Positions 7,096 through 16,518 of a stretch of DNA of 64,000 nt are shown here, piece by piece (position 1 is the first letter of the stretch; each line of letters starts with the position of its first letter). The position numbers were made by a program, and so were the translations under genes. The stretch spans positions 1 through 64,000 of the forward strand of contig NZ_CAKMMW010000023.1 of NCBI RefSeq assembly GCF_927798215.1, written 5' to 3'. Origin of the DNA: Paenibacillus_E allorhizoplanae (GTDB taxonomy: Bacteria > Bacillota > Bacilli > Paenibacillales > NBRC-103111). The notes beneath the pieces were generated by a model that was not told where the DNA came from, did not search any database, and was given only the letters and a program-made list of their open reading frames with translations.

Positions 7096-8565
7096 ATGAA
7101 GATCACACGGAAGCAAGTCAATGACATGAGTCAAGAAGCGTTCATTGTAGCGTTTGGTCCGTTGTTTGAACACTCGCCTTGGGTGGCAGAACGGGCTACA
7201 GGATCTCGGCCGTTCGCCGAAATCAAGGATATGATGAGTGCCCTTGAACAAGAGGTAGAGCGAGCGAGTCGTGAAGAGCAGCTGGCGCTGCTTCGGGCTC
7301 ATCCCGATCTGGGTACACGCGTCCGGATGACCGATCACTCGGTTCAGGAGCAGTCAGGTGCCGGTCTCAACCAGTTAACCCCTGAAGAATACGAACAATT
7401 TCTTTCTTTAAATAAACAGTACACAGACCGATTCGAGTTCCCTTTTATCATGGCGGTGAAGGGTCAGACCAAGGATACAATACGCGAGGCGTTACGTCAT
7501 CGTATACAAGGAACTCCGGAAGTGGAGCTGCTTACCGCACTACAAGAGGTTTGTAAGATTGGGCGATTCCGCCTGGCAGATATCGTGATGAATGAAACGG
7601 AGGAGAAAGCGATGGAACAAGCAAAAGGCGCAGAGAGAATCATGTATTACGGGAAAGGTGATGTTTGGGTCTATCGTTCCTATGCTAAGCCGCTCACGAA
7701 TATCACGCTGATTCCGGAATCGGGTTTCACAGGGCGAGATAATGTGCTGTTCGGCATGAACATTAAAGTAGCGGTGAGCGGAGAGAAGCTGTTCACATCA
7801 TTTAGCGAGGGAGATAACACCAACGTTGTGGCAACGGACTCGATGAAGAACTTCATTTTACGCAAAGCAGGTGAGTATGAAGGAGCTACGGCAGAGGGGT
7901 TTTTGGCTTTCGCGAGCCGGCTCTTCCTTGAAAAGTATCCATGGATGACGGGGATCAAAATGAGTGCAGATCAGGTGGCATTCGAAACATTGCCGGTACC
8001 AGGCGCGAATGGCTTCGAAGCAGGAGCTTTGGTATATCGCTACTCACAAAATGAGCACCCAAGCGCTTTCGTGGAGCTCGTTCGCGTTGCAGGCGATATT
8101 GTCCTCGCAGATCACTCTGCTGGCATAGCCGATCTAAAACTGATCAAAGTCAAAGGAAGCTCGTTCGCTGGTTTCGTTCGTGATGAGTACACGACACTGC
8201 CAGAATCGTCGGATCGCCCTCTGTTTATATTCCTAGACATCGCATGGAGCTATGAATCAGCTGAAGATGCTTTCGATGCTGATCTAGGGCGATACGTAGC
8301 CGCTGAGCAAATTCGTGATATTGCGCATACCGTATTCCATGAGCAGCATTCGCCATCGATTCAAAACCTCATCTATCGCATCGGGCAACGTTCGTTACTG
8401 CGCTTCCCGCAGTTGAAAGAAATTCGCTTCGAGTCCAACAATCGGACGTGGGAAACGATTCTAGAGGAAGTTTCTGTTGGGGAAGGCAAAGTGTTTACAG
8501 AGCCTAGACCGCCGTATGGTTTCCAAGGCTTTTCGATGACAAAGCGTGATCTGGAGGGCCTATGA
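7096..8565 (+). CDS. pucL: Bifunctional OHCU decarboxylase / urate oxidase
   Basis: This 489-residue protein matches B. subtilis PucL in size and domain order. Residues 1 to about 165 form an OHCU decarboxylase domain (N-terminal FVAFGPLFEHSPW-like start and LLRAHPDLG near residue 60). Residues ~175-489 form a urate oxidase domain (YYGKGDVWVYRSY, NTNVVATDSMKNF). The C-terminal domain oxidises urate to 5-hydroxyisourate; the N-terminal one converts OHCU to (S)-allantoin, the steps before and after PucM. The ATG has GAGGTG 8 nt upstream. It overlaps pucM by 4 nt. Confidence 0.95.
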   Translation: MKITRKQVNDMSQEAFIVAFGPLFEHSPWVAERATGSRPFAEIKDMMSALEQEVERASREEQLALLRAHPDLGTRVRMTDHSVQEQSGAGLNQLTPEEYEQFLSLNKQYTDRFEFPFIMAVKGQTKDTIREALRHRIQGTPEVELLTALQEVCKIGRFRLADIVMNETEEKAMEQAKGAERIMYYGKGDVWVYRSYAKPLTNITLIPESGFTGRDNVLFGMNIKVAVSGEKLFTSFSEGDNTNVVATDSMKNFILRKAGEYEGATAEGFLAFASRLFLEKYPWMTGIKMSADQVAFETLPVPGANGFEAGALVYRYSQNEHPSAFVELVRVAGDIVLADHSAGIADLKLIKVKGSSFAGFVRDEYTTLPESSDRPLFIFLDIAWSYESAEDAFDADLGRYVAAEQIRDIAHTVFHEQHSPSIQNLIYRIGQRSLLRFPQLKEIRFESNNRTWETILEEVSVGEGKVFTEPRPPYGFQGFSMTKRDLEGL

Positions 8566-8918
8566 GCGTAGGAATCACATCGCATGTTCTGGATGTAAGC
8601 AACGGCCGACCAGCGGTTGGCGTGAGAATCGACTTATTTCGGCTTGAGGGGGGCGCGGTAGAGATGCTTCGTTCCGACGTTACGAACACAGATGGCAGAT
8701 TGCCAGGGCCGATGCTGAGTGGGGATGATTTTACAAAAGGGACGTATGAGCTTCTCTTCCATGTAGGTGACTACTTCAGAGGGAAGGGTGTGGAGCTCCC
8801 TGAGCCGGCATTTCTAGATCAAGTACCGATTCGTTTCGGTGTTGCGGATAACACTTCCCACTATCACGTTCCCTTATTAATTGCACCGTGGGGGTATAAC
8901 ACGTATCGCGGGAGTTAA
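8562..8918 (+). CDS. pucM: 5-hydroxyisourate hydrolase
   Basis: This 118-residue protein is a transthyretin-like 5-hydroxyisourate hydrolase. The N-terminal motif GITSHVLDVSNGRPA carries the active-site histidine, RFGV lies near residue 91, and the C-terminal YRGS is the family signature. It hydrolyses the product of the uricase domain to OHCU. Its start overlaps the pucL stop, so the three-step urate to allantoin conversion is encoded by two coupled genes. Confidence 0.95.
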   Translation: MSVGITSHVLDVSNGRPAVGVRIDLFRLEGGAVEMLRSDVTNTDGRLPGPMLSGDDFTKGTYELLFHVGDYFRGKGVELPEPAFLDQVPIRFGVADNTSHYHVPLLIAPWGYNTYRGS

Positions 8919-8974
8919 GGCAAAGAAGTCATCGTTAATTGAATAGAGAGAGCTTCGAGGGAGGGTTTCGTAGG

Positions 8975-10366
8975 ATGAATCGATTGGATCTTATCATTCG
9001 CAAAGGGACTGTGGTCCTGCAAGATGAGTGTCGACAGCTAGATATTGGCATACAGAACGGCAAAATTGCAGCATTAGGCGAAAACCTCGTTGTCTCGGAG
9101 CAGACACCTATTTATGACGCAAAAGGCTTAACGATCCTGCCGGGCATGATTGATGCTCATGTTCATTTCAATGAACCTGCTCTTGGTCATTGGGAGGGTT
9201 TCGTCACAGGCTCAGCCTCGCTAGCTGCTGGCGGATGCACGACCTACATCGATATGCCGCTCAATGGTGTGCCGCCTACTGTTCGGCTCAGTGCCTTAGA
9301 GCTAAAGTTGGACGCAGCCGAAGGGCAATCCCATGTTGATTATGCCCTGTGGGGCGGGCTCGTTCCTGGCAATATAGGCGAGCTTGAAGGGCTGGCACAA
9401 GCTGGCGTGATTGGTTTCAAAGCCTTCATGTCCTGCCCAGGCGGAGAGGGAGAAGATATTTTCACGGAAGTGGATGATGAGACGTTAGTTAACGGCATGA
9501 AGGAAATTGCGCGCTTAGGTTTGGTGCTCGCTCTTCATGCTGAGAGCGAGAACATTGTCTCCAAGCTCGCTGCGGAGGCTGCACAAGCAGGCAAGCGCAG
9601 CGCATTGGATTTCATCGCGACAAGGCCAATTGCCGCTGAATTGGAAGCTGTGAACCGTGCACTAGGCTATGCGAAGCAGACAGGCTGTAAGTTGCATTTC
9701 GTACATATCTCTTCCGCAGAAGCAGTGCAGGTCATTACGGAGGCGAAGGCAGAGGGCATGGACGTTACGGTGGAAACGTGCCCGCACTATTTGGCGCTAA
9801 CGGACGTGGAGGTCGAACGCCTCGGGCCTGTTGCAAAATGTGCGCCACCGATCCGCACAGCGGAAGATCAGACTCGTCTGTGGGCAGAGCTGAAGGCAGG
9901 TCGGTTCGACATCGTCGCATCGGATCACTCTCCTTCACCCAAGCACATGAAGCAAGGGGATTTCTTCGCAGCATGGGGCGGCATTTCGGGAGCGCAAAGC
10001 TCGCTTGAGCTCATGTTGCACGAAGGTCATCTCCGCAGAGGAATTCCTCTGCCGGAGCTCGCTCGTATGCTAGCGCTAGAGCCAGCTAAGCGCTTCGGGC
10101 TATATCCTCGCAAGGGAGAAATCGCCATAGACGCTGACGCGGATTTAGCTTTGGTGGATTTGGCAGCAAGCTATACGCTGCAAGAGAGTGACCTGCTCTA
10201 TCGCCATAAGCAAAGTCCTTATGTGGGCAAAACGTTCGGCTGCAGCGTGAAGGCAACCTTTCTGCGAGGCGTTACCGTGTATGAAAGAGGCGTGGGAGTT
10301 GGAGCAGCGTTAGAGGGAGCTTGGTTGCGTCACAGTGCATCGATCGGAGGCGGGCTAGATGGCTAA
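8975..10366 (+). CDS. pucH: Allantoinase
   Basis: This 463-residue cyclic amidohydrolase of the dihydroorotase superfamily has GMIDAHVHFNEP (metal histidines), VIGFKAFMS (lysine for carbamylation), HAESEN, VHISSAEAV and ASDHSPSP (catalytic Asp). These match allantoinase, which opens allantoin to allantoate. The start was placed at ATG 8975 because GAGGGAGG precedes it at 8958-8965; a TTG 36 nt upstream lacks a ribosome site. It overlaps pucF by 8 nt. Confidence 0.92.
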   Translation: MNRLDLIIRKGTVVLQDECRQLDIGIQNGKIAALGENLVVSEQTPIYDAKGLTILPGMIDAHVHFNEPALGHWEGFVTGSASLAAGGCTTYIDMPLNGVPPTVRLSALELKLDAAEGQSHVDYALWGGLVPGNIGELEGLAQAGVIGFKAFMSCPGGEGEDIFTEVDDETLVNGMKEIARLGLVLALHAESENIVSKLAAEAAQAGKRSALDFIATRPIAAELEAVNRALGYAKQTGCKLHFVHISSAEAVQVITEAKAEGMDVTVETCPHYLALTDVEVERLGPVAKCAPPIRTAEDQTRLWAELKAGRFDIVASDHSPSPKHMKQGDFFAAWGGISGAQSSLELMLHEGHLRRGIPLPELARMLALEPAKRFGLYPRKGEIAIDADADLALVDLAASYTLQESDLLYRHKQSPYVGKTFGCSVKATFLRGVTVYERGVGVGAALEGAWLRHSASIGGGLDG

Positions 10367-11651
10367 AATAAAAGGGCACCCACAGGAAGAAATGCTAGCT
10401 CAATACGGGGAGCGTATGCTGCTAGCTTTGGAGTGGTTAGCGACCTTCGGCGCCGATCCGGAAGGCGGTGTGACCCGACTTTTGTATGCAGAGCCTTGGC
10501 TTAAGGCGCAATTAGCACTGATAGACAACATGCAAAGCATGGGCCTTAAGGCAGATTTTGATGAAATCGGCAATGTGTACGGTAAATTGCAAGGGTCGAA
10601 TCCATCATTAAAGCCGATGCTTACAGGTTCACATATCGATACGGTCAAAAACGGTGGGAAATACGATGGCGCCTACGGTGTCATCGCTTCGATGATGGCG
10701 CTTGGTTATTTGAAGGCCGTATACGGAGCACCGAAACGGACCTTGGAGATGGTCTCCTTTTGCGAGGAAGAGGGGAGTCGGTTTCCATTGGCTTATTGGG
10801 GGTCCGGTCATGTGACGGGAGTACTCTCCTTAGCTGAAGGCGCAGGCCTTGCTGACCCAGAGGGTGTGACGTTACTTGAGGCGATGGAGCGCGCGGGCTT
10901 TGACATAGATCAAGGCCAGCTCCATCCAGCAAAACGTGATGATATAGGCGGATATATTGAAATTCATATTGAGCAAGGCGCAGTCCTTGAGTTTAAAGAG
11001 AAGCAGATTGGTGTTGTAACAGCCATTGTTGGCCAAATTCGAATGACTGTCGTCGTTACGGGGATACCCAATCATGCGGGAACGACCCCAATGACCATGC
11101 GCAAAGATGCGCTGGCTGCCGCCGCCGAAATGGTCGCGCTAACAGAGAAGATGGCACTTGCGGAGGGTGAACCTTTGGTAGCCACCGTAGGGCGCTTAGA
11201 AGTGAAGCGTGGAACATCGAATGTGGTGCCAGGCGAGGTCGAATTTACGTTGGATATTAGGCATACTGACAAGCGAAAGATTGAGGATTTTCGTGCGGAG
11301 CTGATATCGCGGTTTGTGGAAATCGCCGTGCGAAGAGAACTTTATATAGATACAGTGGAACATCTAAATGCCTTACCAGTGGCCATGGATAGCGGGATAT
11401 CGGCAGAAATTGAGGCTGCCTGCGATTTCTATGGCTACGAACATATCCGCATGCCAAGCGGGGCGGGACATGATGCTCAACTATTCGGACCGATCTGTCC
11501 GTCGGCCATGATTTTCGTGCCAAGTCGGGCAGGCATTAGTCATAATCCCAAAGAGTTCACGAAGCCGGATGATCTTATTGTCGGCTTTCAGACACTCGTT
11601 CATGTGTTATATCAATACGGCTACGGGGGAAAAGCAGATGAGAACTTATAA
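10359..11651 (+). CDS. pucF: Allantoate amidohydrolase
   Basis: This 430-residue M20-family metallo-amidohydrolase has TGSHIDTVKNGGKYDGAYG (metal ligands His and Asp), CEEEGSRFP (catalytic and metal Glu), EIHIEQGAVLE and a C-terminal SGAGHDAQ. It belongs to the allantoate amidohydrolase / N-carbamoyl amino acid hydrolase / ureidoglycolate hydrolase group. Position between pucH and pucG fixes the role as allantoate to (S)-ureidoglycine plus ammonia and CO2. The gene overlaps pucH by 8 nt and pucG by 14 nt. Confidence 0.9.
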   Translation: MAKIKGHPQEEMLAQYGERMLLALEWLATFGADPEGGVTRLLYAEPWLKAQLALIDNMQSMGLKADFDEIGNVYGKLQGSNPSLKPMLTGSHIDTVKNGGKYDGAYGVIASMMALGYLKAVYGAPKRTLEMVSFCEEEGSRFPLAYWGSGHVTGVLSLAEGAGLADPEGVTLLEAMERAGFDIDQGQLHPAKRDDIGGYIEIHIEQGAVLEFKEKQIGVVTAIVGQIRMTVVVTGIPNHAGTTPMTMRKDALAAAAEMVALTEKMALAEGEPLVATVGRLEVKRGTSNVVPGEVEFTLDIRHTDKRKIEDFRAELISRFVEIAVRRELYIDTVEHLNALPVAMDSGISAEIEAACDFYGYEHIRMPSGAGHDAQLFGPICPSAMIFVPSRAGISHNPKEFTKPDDLIVGFQTLVHVLYQYGYGGKADENL

Positions 11652-12873
11652 AGATTTATCACCATCCCTTCGAACGATTATGACCCCAGGTCCAGTCGAG
11701 GTTGACCCTAGGGTGCTGCGCGCGATGTCGTATCCCATTCTGGGGCAGTTCGATCCCGAATTTACCGAGCTTATGAATGAAACGATGGAGATGCTTCGGG
11801 ACGTATTCCAAACGAATAATCAATGGGCGTTCCCGATCGATGGGACTTCCCGTTCAGGTATAGAGGCCGTGCTGGTAAGCATCATCGAGCCAGGAGATAA
11901 AGTACTCGTTCCGATCTACGGACGGTTTGGAAATTTACTGGTAGAAATTGCCGAGCGCTGTGGGGCTGAAGTGGCAATTATTGAGCAGGAATGGGGAGCC
12001 GTGTTCGATCCCATTGACATCATTACAGCCATTGAGCGGGAGAAGCCCACCATTGTGGCTATGGTTCACGGTGAGACGTCGACAGGCTGTATCCAAAAGT
12101 TCGATGGGATAGGGGCTGCCTGCCGAGAAGTGGACGCCCTTCTCGTCGTGGACGCTGTAGCCACCATTGGCGGTGTTCCCGTGAAAACCGACGAATGGCT
12201 GCTGGATGCGGTGATTGGAGGCACGCAAAAATGTTTATCCGTTCCATCAGGCATGTCACCGATTACGTACAACGATCGTATCGAAGCGAAGGTCATGCGC
12301 CGAAAAACGATCGAACGGGGATTGCGGGAGAAAGGTGCTCCTATTTCCTCGGTTAAAGCTGTGGCGAGTAACTATTTCGATCTCGGCATGCTGCAGGATT
12401 ACTGGAGCCCAAAGCGGTTAAATCACCATACAGAGGCTACGACGATGTTATATGCACTACGTGAAGGTTTACGCATTGTGCTGCAGGAGGGACTGGAAGA
12501 GCGATTCTCGCGCCATAAGCGTCATGAAGCAGCTTTGGTTGCTGGCTTGCAAGCGATGGGGTTAACGCTATATGGTGATCCACTGTGTAAGCTGCCAGTA
12601 GTAACTTGTATACGTATTCCCAGCGGGGTTGATGGGGAAGACGTTCGATCCATGCTGCTGAACAGCTTCGGCATTGAAATTGCCTCTTCCTTCGGTCCGT
12701 TGAAGGGACAGATTTGGCGCATCGGCACGATGGGTTTTAGCTGTAATCAGAAAAATGTGCTCCATGTCCTTGGGGCGCTCGAAGCAACACTTCATTGGTA
12801 TGGTGTGGATGTATCTGTCGGGAAGGCGCTGCAAGCTGCACTAGCGGTATATGCTCATAAACGGGAGGAATAA
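11638..12873 (+). CDS. pucG: (S)-ureidoglycine-glyoxylate aminotransferase
   Basis: This 411-residue class V PLP-dependent aminotransferase has the lysine motif GGTQKCLSVPSG with Lys198. It is the PucG type, which transfers the amino group of ureidoglycine to glyoxylate to give glycine and oxalurate. The start was placed at ATG 11638, preceded by GGGGGAAAAG; the open frame runs further upstream inside pucF. Because oxalurate is the product, the oxamate amidohydrolase-like gene directly after it makes metabolic sense. Confidence 0.92.
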   Translation: MRTYKDLSPSLRTIMTPGPVEVDPRVLRAMSYPILGQFDPEFTELMNETMEMLRDVFQTNNQWAFPIDGTSRSGIEAVLVSIIEPGDKVLVPIYGRFGNLLVEIAERCGAEVAIIEQEWGAVFDPIDIITAIEREKPTIVAMVHGETSTGCIQKFDGIGAACREVDALLVVDAVATIGGVPVKTDEWLLDAVIGGTQKCLSVPSGMSPITYNDRIEAKVMRRKTIERGLREKGAPISSVKAVASNYFDLGMLQDYWSPKRLNHHTEATTMLYALREGLRIVLQEGLEERFSRHKRHEAALVAGLQAMGLTLYGDPLCKLPVVTCIRIPSGVDGEDVRSMLLNSFGIEIASSFGPLKGQIWRIGTMGFSCNQKNVLHVLGALEATLHWYGVDVSVGKALQAALAVYAHKREE

Positions 12874-12875
12874 TC

Positions 12876-14471
12876 ATGCTAAACATCATGCCACGAGCAG
12901 AGCGAGCCATGATTGCTACGCCACATTATTTGGCTAGTTCCGTGGGGAGTGCGATTTTACAGCAAGGCGGCAATGCCTTCGATGCAGCAATTGCCATTAG
13001 CGCGACCCTAGGTGTCGTTTACCCGCATATGACGGGGCTCGGGGGAGATGCTTTTTTCCTCATGCATGAGGCGGCAACAGGCGCTTATACCGGATTTAAT
13101 GGAAGCGGGAAGTCCGCTGCGAAGGCTACACCTGATTTTTATAAAGAGCAAGGGATGAATCAGATTCCACAGCGCGGCATTTTAAGCGCAATAACAGTTC
13201 CGGGAATGGTGGATGCTTGGTGGCAAGTGTGGGAAAAGCACGGCAAGCTTCCTTGGGCGAACCTATTGAATGCAGCCATTGGCTATGCGGAAAAAGGGTT
13301 CCCGATCTCCCGTAACTTACTGTTCTGGATGCGTAAAGATGAGCCGTTCATTCGGGCTTCTGTGCAGCTGAGTGCTTTGTATATGCGAGATGGCGAGCTT
13401 CTGAAGGAAGGCGATCGGCTGATCCAGCCTGACATGGCAAGAACGCTGCGTTTCATCCAGCAAGAAGGAAGAGATGTGTTCTACTCGGGCTCGCTCATGC
13501 AGACCATTGTGGATAACGTGAAGCTGGATGGCGGGCTGCTTACGGAGGAAGATTTCCGCAGCTTCGCGGGCGAATGGGTGGAGCCCCTATCAACGACGTA
13601 TCGTGGATACGACATTTATCAAATGCCGCCGAACTCGCAAGGGTTCACAGCACTCATGATGATGAATATGTTAGAACATGTTGATATGAGTGCTGTGCCT
13701 AGAGCATCGGCGAACTTTTACCATCTGATGTCGGAAGTGATCAAGAAGGCGTTCAAAGACCGCGATCGTTATTTAACGGATCCACATTTTAGAGAGATAC
13801 CGCTTGAAAGATTGTTGTCGAAATCGTATGCGCAGGAGCTTTGGAGTGAGATTCAGGCGAATCCATTGAAGGTTAGTGAACATCTTTCACCAGCGATTGG
13901 TCAGGACACTGCCTATGCGGCTGTTGTAGATGAAGAGGGGAATTCGGTATCTTTTATCCAAAGTCTCTATTTCGATTTCGGGGCAGCTTACGTACCTGGC
14001 GATACAGGCATTATTATGCAAAATCGCGGCTCATTCTTCTCACTTAATCCTGCCTGTGCGAATGTGTTGGAGCCACATAAAAGATCGTTCCATACATTGA
14101 TGCCCGCCATGGTAAGTAAGGGCGGAAAGCCTTATATGCTGTTCGGTACGCAAGGTGGAGAAGGGCAGCCACAGACGCAGCTTTCGATACTTACGGGGGT
14201 ATTGGATTACGGTTTATCGATTCAAGAAGCCATTTCACTTCCACGTTGGGTATATGGACGTACTTGGGGAGAAGATGGGGATGCGTTGAAGCTGGAACAT
14301 CGGCTTGAACCCGAGGTATATACAAAACTCAAGCAATGGGGACATCGCGTGGAGCCCGTGAAGTCGTGGGACGGCATTATGGGGCAGGCGCAAGGCATTG
14401 TCATTGATGAGCAGGGGTTCATGAGTGGGGCGGCGGATCCGCGTGGTGATGGGTTGGCGATTGGCTGGTAG
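12876..14471 (+). CDS. Gamma-glutamyltransferase-like protein, probable oxamate amidohydrolase (HpxW-like)
   Basis: This 531-residue Ntn-hydrolase of the gamma-glutamyltransferase superfamily starts with the GGNAFDAAIAISATLGVVYP segment and has TGLGGDAFFL near residue 50. The likely self-cleavage and catalytic Thr is in GQDTAYAAVVDEEGNSVS (Thr near residue 347). No signal peptide is present, so it acts in the cytoplasm, unlike true Ggt. Klebsiella HpxW, a GGT-like oxamate amidohydrolase of urate degradation, and B. subtilis YwrD are recalled relatives. Its place 2 nt after pucG, whose product oxalurate leads to oxamate, favours the HpxW role. A generic GGT-like amidase remains possible. Confidence 0.7.
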   Translation: MLNIMPRAERAMIATPHYLASSVGSAILQQGGNAFDAAIAISATLGVVYPHMTGLGGDAFFLMHEAATGAYTGFNGSGKSAAKATPDFYKEQGMNQIPQRGILSAITVPGMVDAWWQVWEKHGKLPWANLLNAAIGYAEKGFPISRNLLFWMRKDEPFIRASVQLSALYMRDGELLKEGDRLIQPDMARTLRFIQQEGRDVFYSGSLMQTIVDNVKLDGGLLTEEDFRSFAGEWVEPLSTTYRGYDIYQMPPNSQGFTALMMMNMLEHVDMSAVPRASANFYHLMSEVIKKAFKDRDRYLTDPHFREIPLERLLSKSYAQELWSEIQANPLKVSEHLSPAIGQDTAYAAVVDEEGNSVSFIQSLYFDFGAAYVPGDTGIIMQNRGSFFSLNPACANVLEPHKRSFHTLMPAMVSKGGKPYMLFGTQGGEGQPQTQLSILTGVLDYGLSIQEAISLPRWVYGRTWGEDGDALKLEHRLEPEVYTKLKQWGHRVEPVKSWDGIMGQAQGIVIDEQGFMSGAADPRGDGLAIGW

Positions 14472-14556
14472 CAAGGATAGAACTGGGAGATCACAAGGCG
14501 TGAAAGGAAAGGGATAAGTATCAGGTAGCAATTATAAATAGAAGGAGCGATGAGCG

Positions 14557-15573
14557 ATGGAGGCCTATGACATTTTGCAAGCTGTGGAAAATAATACGGG
14601 AGCTCGTGTATTAGCGACAGTGATTCATGTGGAAGGTCACGCTTATCGCAAGCAAGGAACTGTCATGCTGCTAATGGCAGATGGAAGCACGGTAGGGAGT
14701 ATTTCTCCGGGGTGTTTGGAAGGTGATCTCGCTGCTTACGTGCCAGGCGTATGGGAATCGCAGAAACCGCAATTGGTCGAATACGACATGAGGCCTGCCA
14801 ATGATTTTGGTTGGGGGGAGACGATTGGGTGCGGCGGGTTGATCCGTATTTTGCTTGAGCCACTTGCTGGAGAGCTGCTGGTTAACCTGCTGGTCGTGAA
14901 AGACAGATTAGATCATGGTGCAGTTGTGGAGCTCATTCGCACCTATGCCGATGGGTATTCAGATATTAGATATGCGCTGCAGGGATCAGGTATAGAAGAG
15001 GAAGGGCTTTCCGCAACTTCTGCTGTGAGAGAGCCGTTTCGCTTAGTGACGAGTACGCTGTTTATGCCAAAGCCAAGAGTCATTGTGTTCGGTGCGAATC
15101 CTGATGCGATCCCGCTCGTACAAATGGCAGCAAGCAGCGGTTTTCGTGTGGTGGTCGCGGATTGGCGTGAATCGTTCTGCAACGCAGAGCAGTTTCCAGG
15201 GGTAGAAACGATGGTCGCTTTTCCTGAATCGTTAGTCGAAAAGCTTGCGCTGAATGAGCGAGACTACGTCGTGATCATGAGTCATCAGTTCGAGAAGGAC
15301 ATCGCCTTCTTCCGAGGCATTATGGCTTGTCACTTACACTATCTCGGTATTATGGGCTCGAAGGAGCGTACGGCGAGAATGCTGGAAGGTTTCGAGCGCC
15401 CCGACTGGCTGCATGCGCCAATCGGTTTAAACATCGGCTCGGAAGGCGCGTTCGAGAATGCGATTAGCATTGTATCTGAGCTGATTGCGATCAAGCGTGG
15501 CAAACATGGAGCAGGTGTGTGGTCAGCGTCCTTAGCTCATGGGCGGGACGTAGGGAGCTTTTGCTCATGGTGA
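14557..15573 (+). CDS. pucA: Xanthine dehydrogenase maturation factor (XdhC/PucA)
   Basis: This 338-residue protein has the XdhC/CoxI N-terminal domain (GSISPGCLEGDLAAYV near residue 48; TIGCGGLIRILLEPL near residue 89) and a C-terminal Rossmann XdhC domain (RVIVFGANPDAIPLVQMAASSGFRV-type segment near residue 170; GIMGSKERTARM near residue 266). XdhC proteins sulfurate and insert the molybdenum cofactor of xanthine dehydrogenase. AGAAGGAGCG precedes the ATG. It overlaps pucB by 7 nt. In B. subtilis pucA is also part of the xanthine dehydrogenase cluster. Confidence 0.9.
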   Translation: MEAYDILQAVENNTGARVLATVIHVEGHAYRKQGTVMLLMADGSTVGSISPGCLEGDLAAYVPGVWESQKPQLVEYDMRPANDFGWGETIGCGGLIRILLEPLAGELLVNLLVVKDRLDHGAVVELIRTYADGYSDIRYALQGSGIEEEGLSATSAVREPFRLVTSTLFMPKPRVIVFGANPDAIPLVQMAASSGFRVVVADWRESFCNAEQFPGVETMVAFPESLVEKLALNERDYVVIMSHQFEKDIAFFRGIMACHLHYLGIMGSKERTARMLEGFERPDWLHAPIGLNIGSEGAFENAISIVSELIAIKRGKHGAGVWSASLAHGRDVGSFCSW

Positions 15574-16241
15574 AAGTGGTGGAGAAGGTGAAACCGGAGA
15601 AGATGGTGAGATCAGGGGAGAAAAAAATCGTTGGCGTCTACTTGGCAGCTGGAAGCAGTCGGCGTATGGGGACTGCGAAGCAGTCCCTCGAGTTGGCGGA
15701 AGGTATTCGTCTCGGAGGTATTGCCTTGCTGAAAGCGCTAAGCTGCGCTGCGTTCGAGCAGGTGGTTGTCGTTGTACGCGAAGGCGATACGCTGACGTGG
15801 TTGCCGGAAGAGGCTCGTCATGAGCTCGAAAACTCGAGATGTCGAATTGTGGTGTGTCCAGAGGCTAGTCTGGGCATGGCACACTCGCTTCGCACGGGCA
15901 TTCAAGCGGCAGAGGAGCTGGAGGCTGAAGGTGCGATGGTTATGCTGGCTGATCAGCCATTCATCGAGGCAGTTATGTTGGATGGGTTGATTGATGCTTA
16001 CGAGGCGGGAGTGGAGTACGATTATGTTGCTAGTGGCGATAAAGGGATCCCAAAGCCACCAGTCATTCTAGGGAGCAGAATGTGGTCAGCTATTGCTTCG
16101 TTAGAAGGTGATGCTGGCGCGCGAGCACTGTTCCATTTGCCTGCATTTCGCGGGCAGATCATCGAGGCGGCGGAGCTGACATTTATGGATATTGATACCG
16201 CCCAGCAATATGAAGAGGCAAAAACGATCTACAAACCATAG
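15567..16241 (+). CDS. pucB: Molybdenum cofactor cytidylyltransferase-like protein (PucB/MocA)
   Basis: This 224-residue MobA-like nucleotidyltransferase has the N-terminal motif GVYLAAGSSRRMGTAKQ and the metal-binding MVMLADQPFIEAV segment. It would make the dinucleotide form of the molybdenum cofactor for xanthine dehydrogenase. The start was put at ATG 15567; the frame is open further upstream inside pucA, and ATG 15567 gives a short overlap with pucA as seen elsewhere in this operon. It is about 20 residues longer at the N-terminus than the core domain requires, so a later start is possible. Confidence 0.87.
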   Translation: MVKVVEKVKPEKMVRSGEKKIVGVYLAAGSSRRMGTAKQSLELAEGIRLGGIALLKALSCAAFEQVVVVVREGDTLTWLPEEARHELENSRCRIVVCPEASLGMAHSLRTGIQAAEELEAEGAMVMLADQPFIEAVMLDGLIDAYEAGVEYDYVASGDKGIPKPPVILGSRMWSAIASLEGDAGARALFHLPAFRGQIIEAAELTFMDIDTAQQYEEAKTIYKP

Positions 16242-16268
16242 AATACGTTAGATTAAGTAACATAAAAT

Positions 16269-16310
16269 TAGCGAATGAGTGCATTGATACGAATGATGCG
16301 CTATTTTTTT
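16269..16310 (+). terminator. Probable weak terminator after pucB
   Basis: TAGCG and CGCTA pair around an imperfectly paired inner region and are followed by a long T run at 16303-16310. It lies 28 bp after pucB in the 277-bp gap before pucC, which also holds the promoter below. Confidence 0.45.
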
Positions 16311-16340
16311 ATATAAAAAAACAAAATGATGTTATGTTAG

Positions 16341-16370
16341 TTGACGTTGTTTTCGAATATTGTTTATAGT
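16341..16370 (+). promoter_or_regulatory. Promoter for the xanthine dehydrogenase genes
   Basis: TTGACG (16341-16346) and TATAGT (16365-16370) with an 18-bp spacer form a good sigma-A-type promoter, about 150 bp before pucC. GATGTTATG at 16328-16336 just upstream repeats a word found before pucL. Confidence 0.55.
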
Positions 16371-16518
16371 AGATCTAATTTATCGGAACGATGTTCCACA
16401 ACATTTTGGAAATGGCGCGCAACGAACACACTAACCACGCAGCAAGCCGGCTTCTCGCGGCAAACTCATAACGCATAATGAGCACGTGGTCATTCAGAAT
16501 CTCTGAGGAGGGTTGAAT

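Noticed and set aside
6906..7124. 72-codon frame before pucL
   Set aside because: It has no ribosome site, overlaps the pucL start in another frame and covers the probable puc promoter region.
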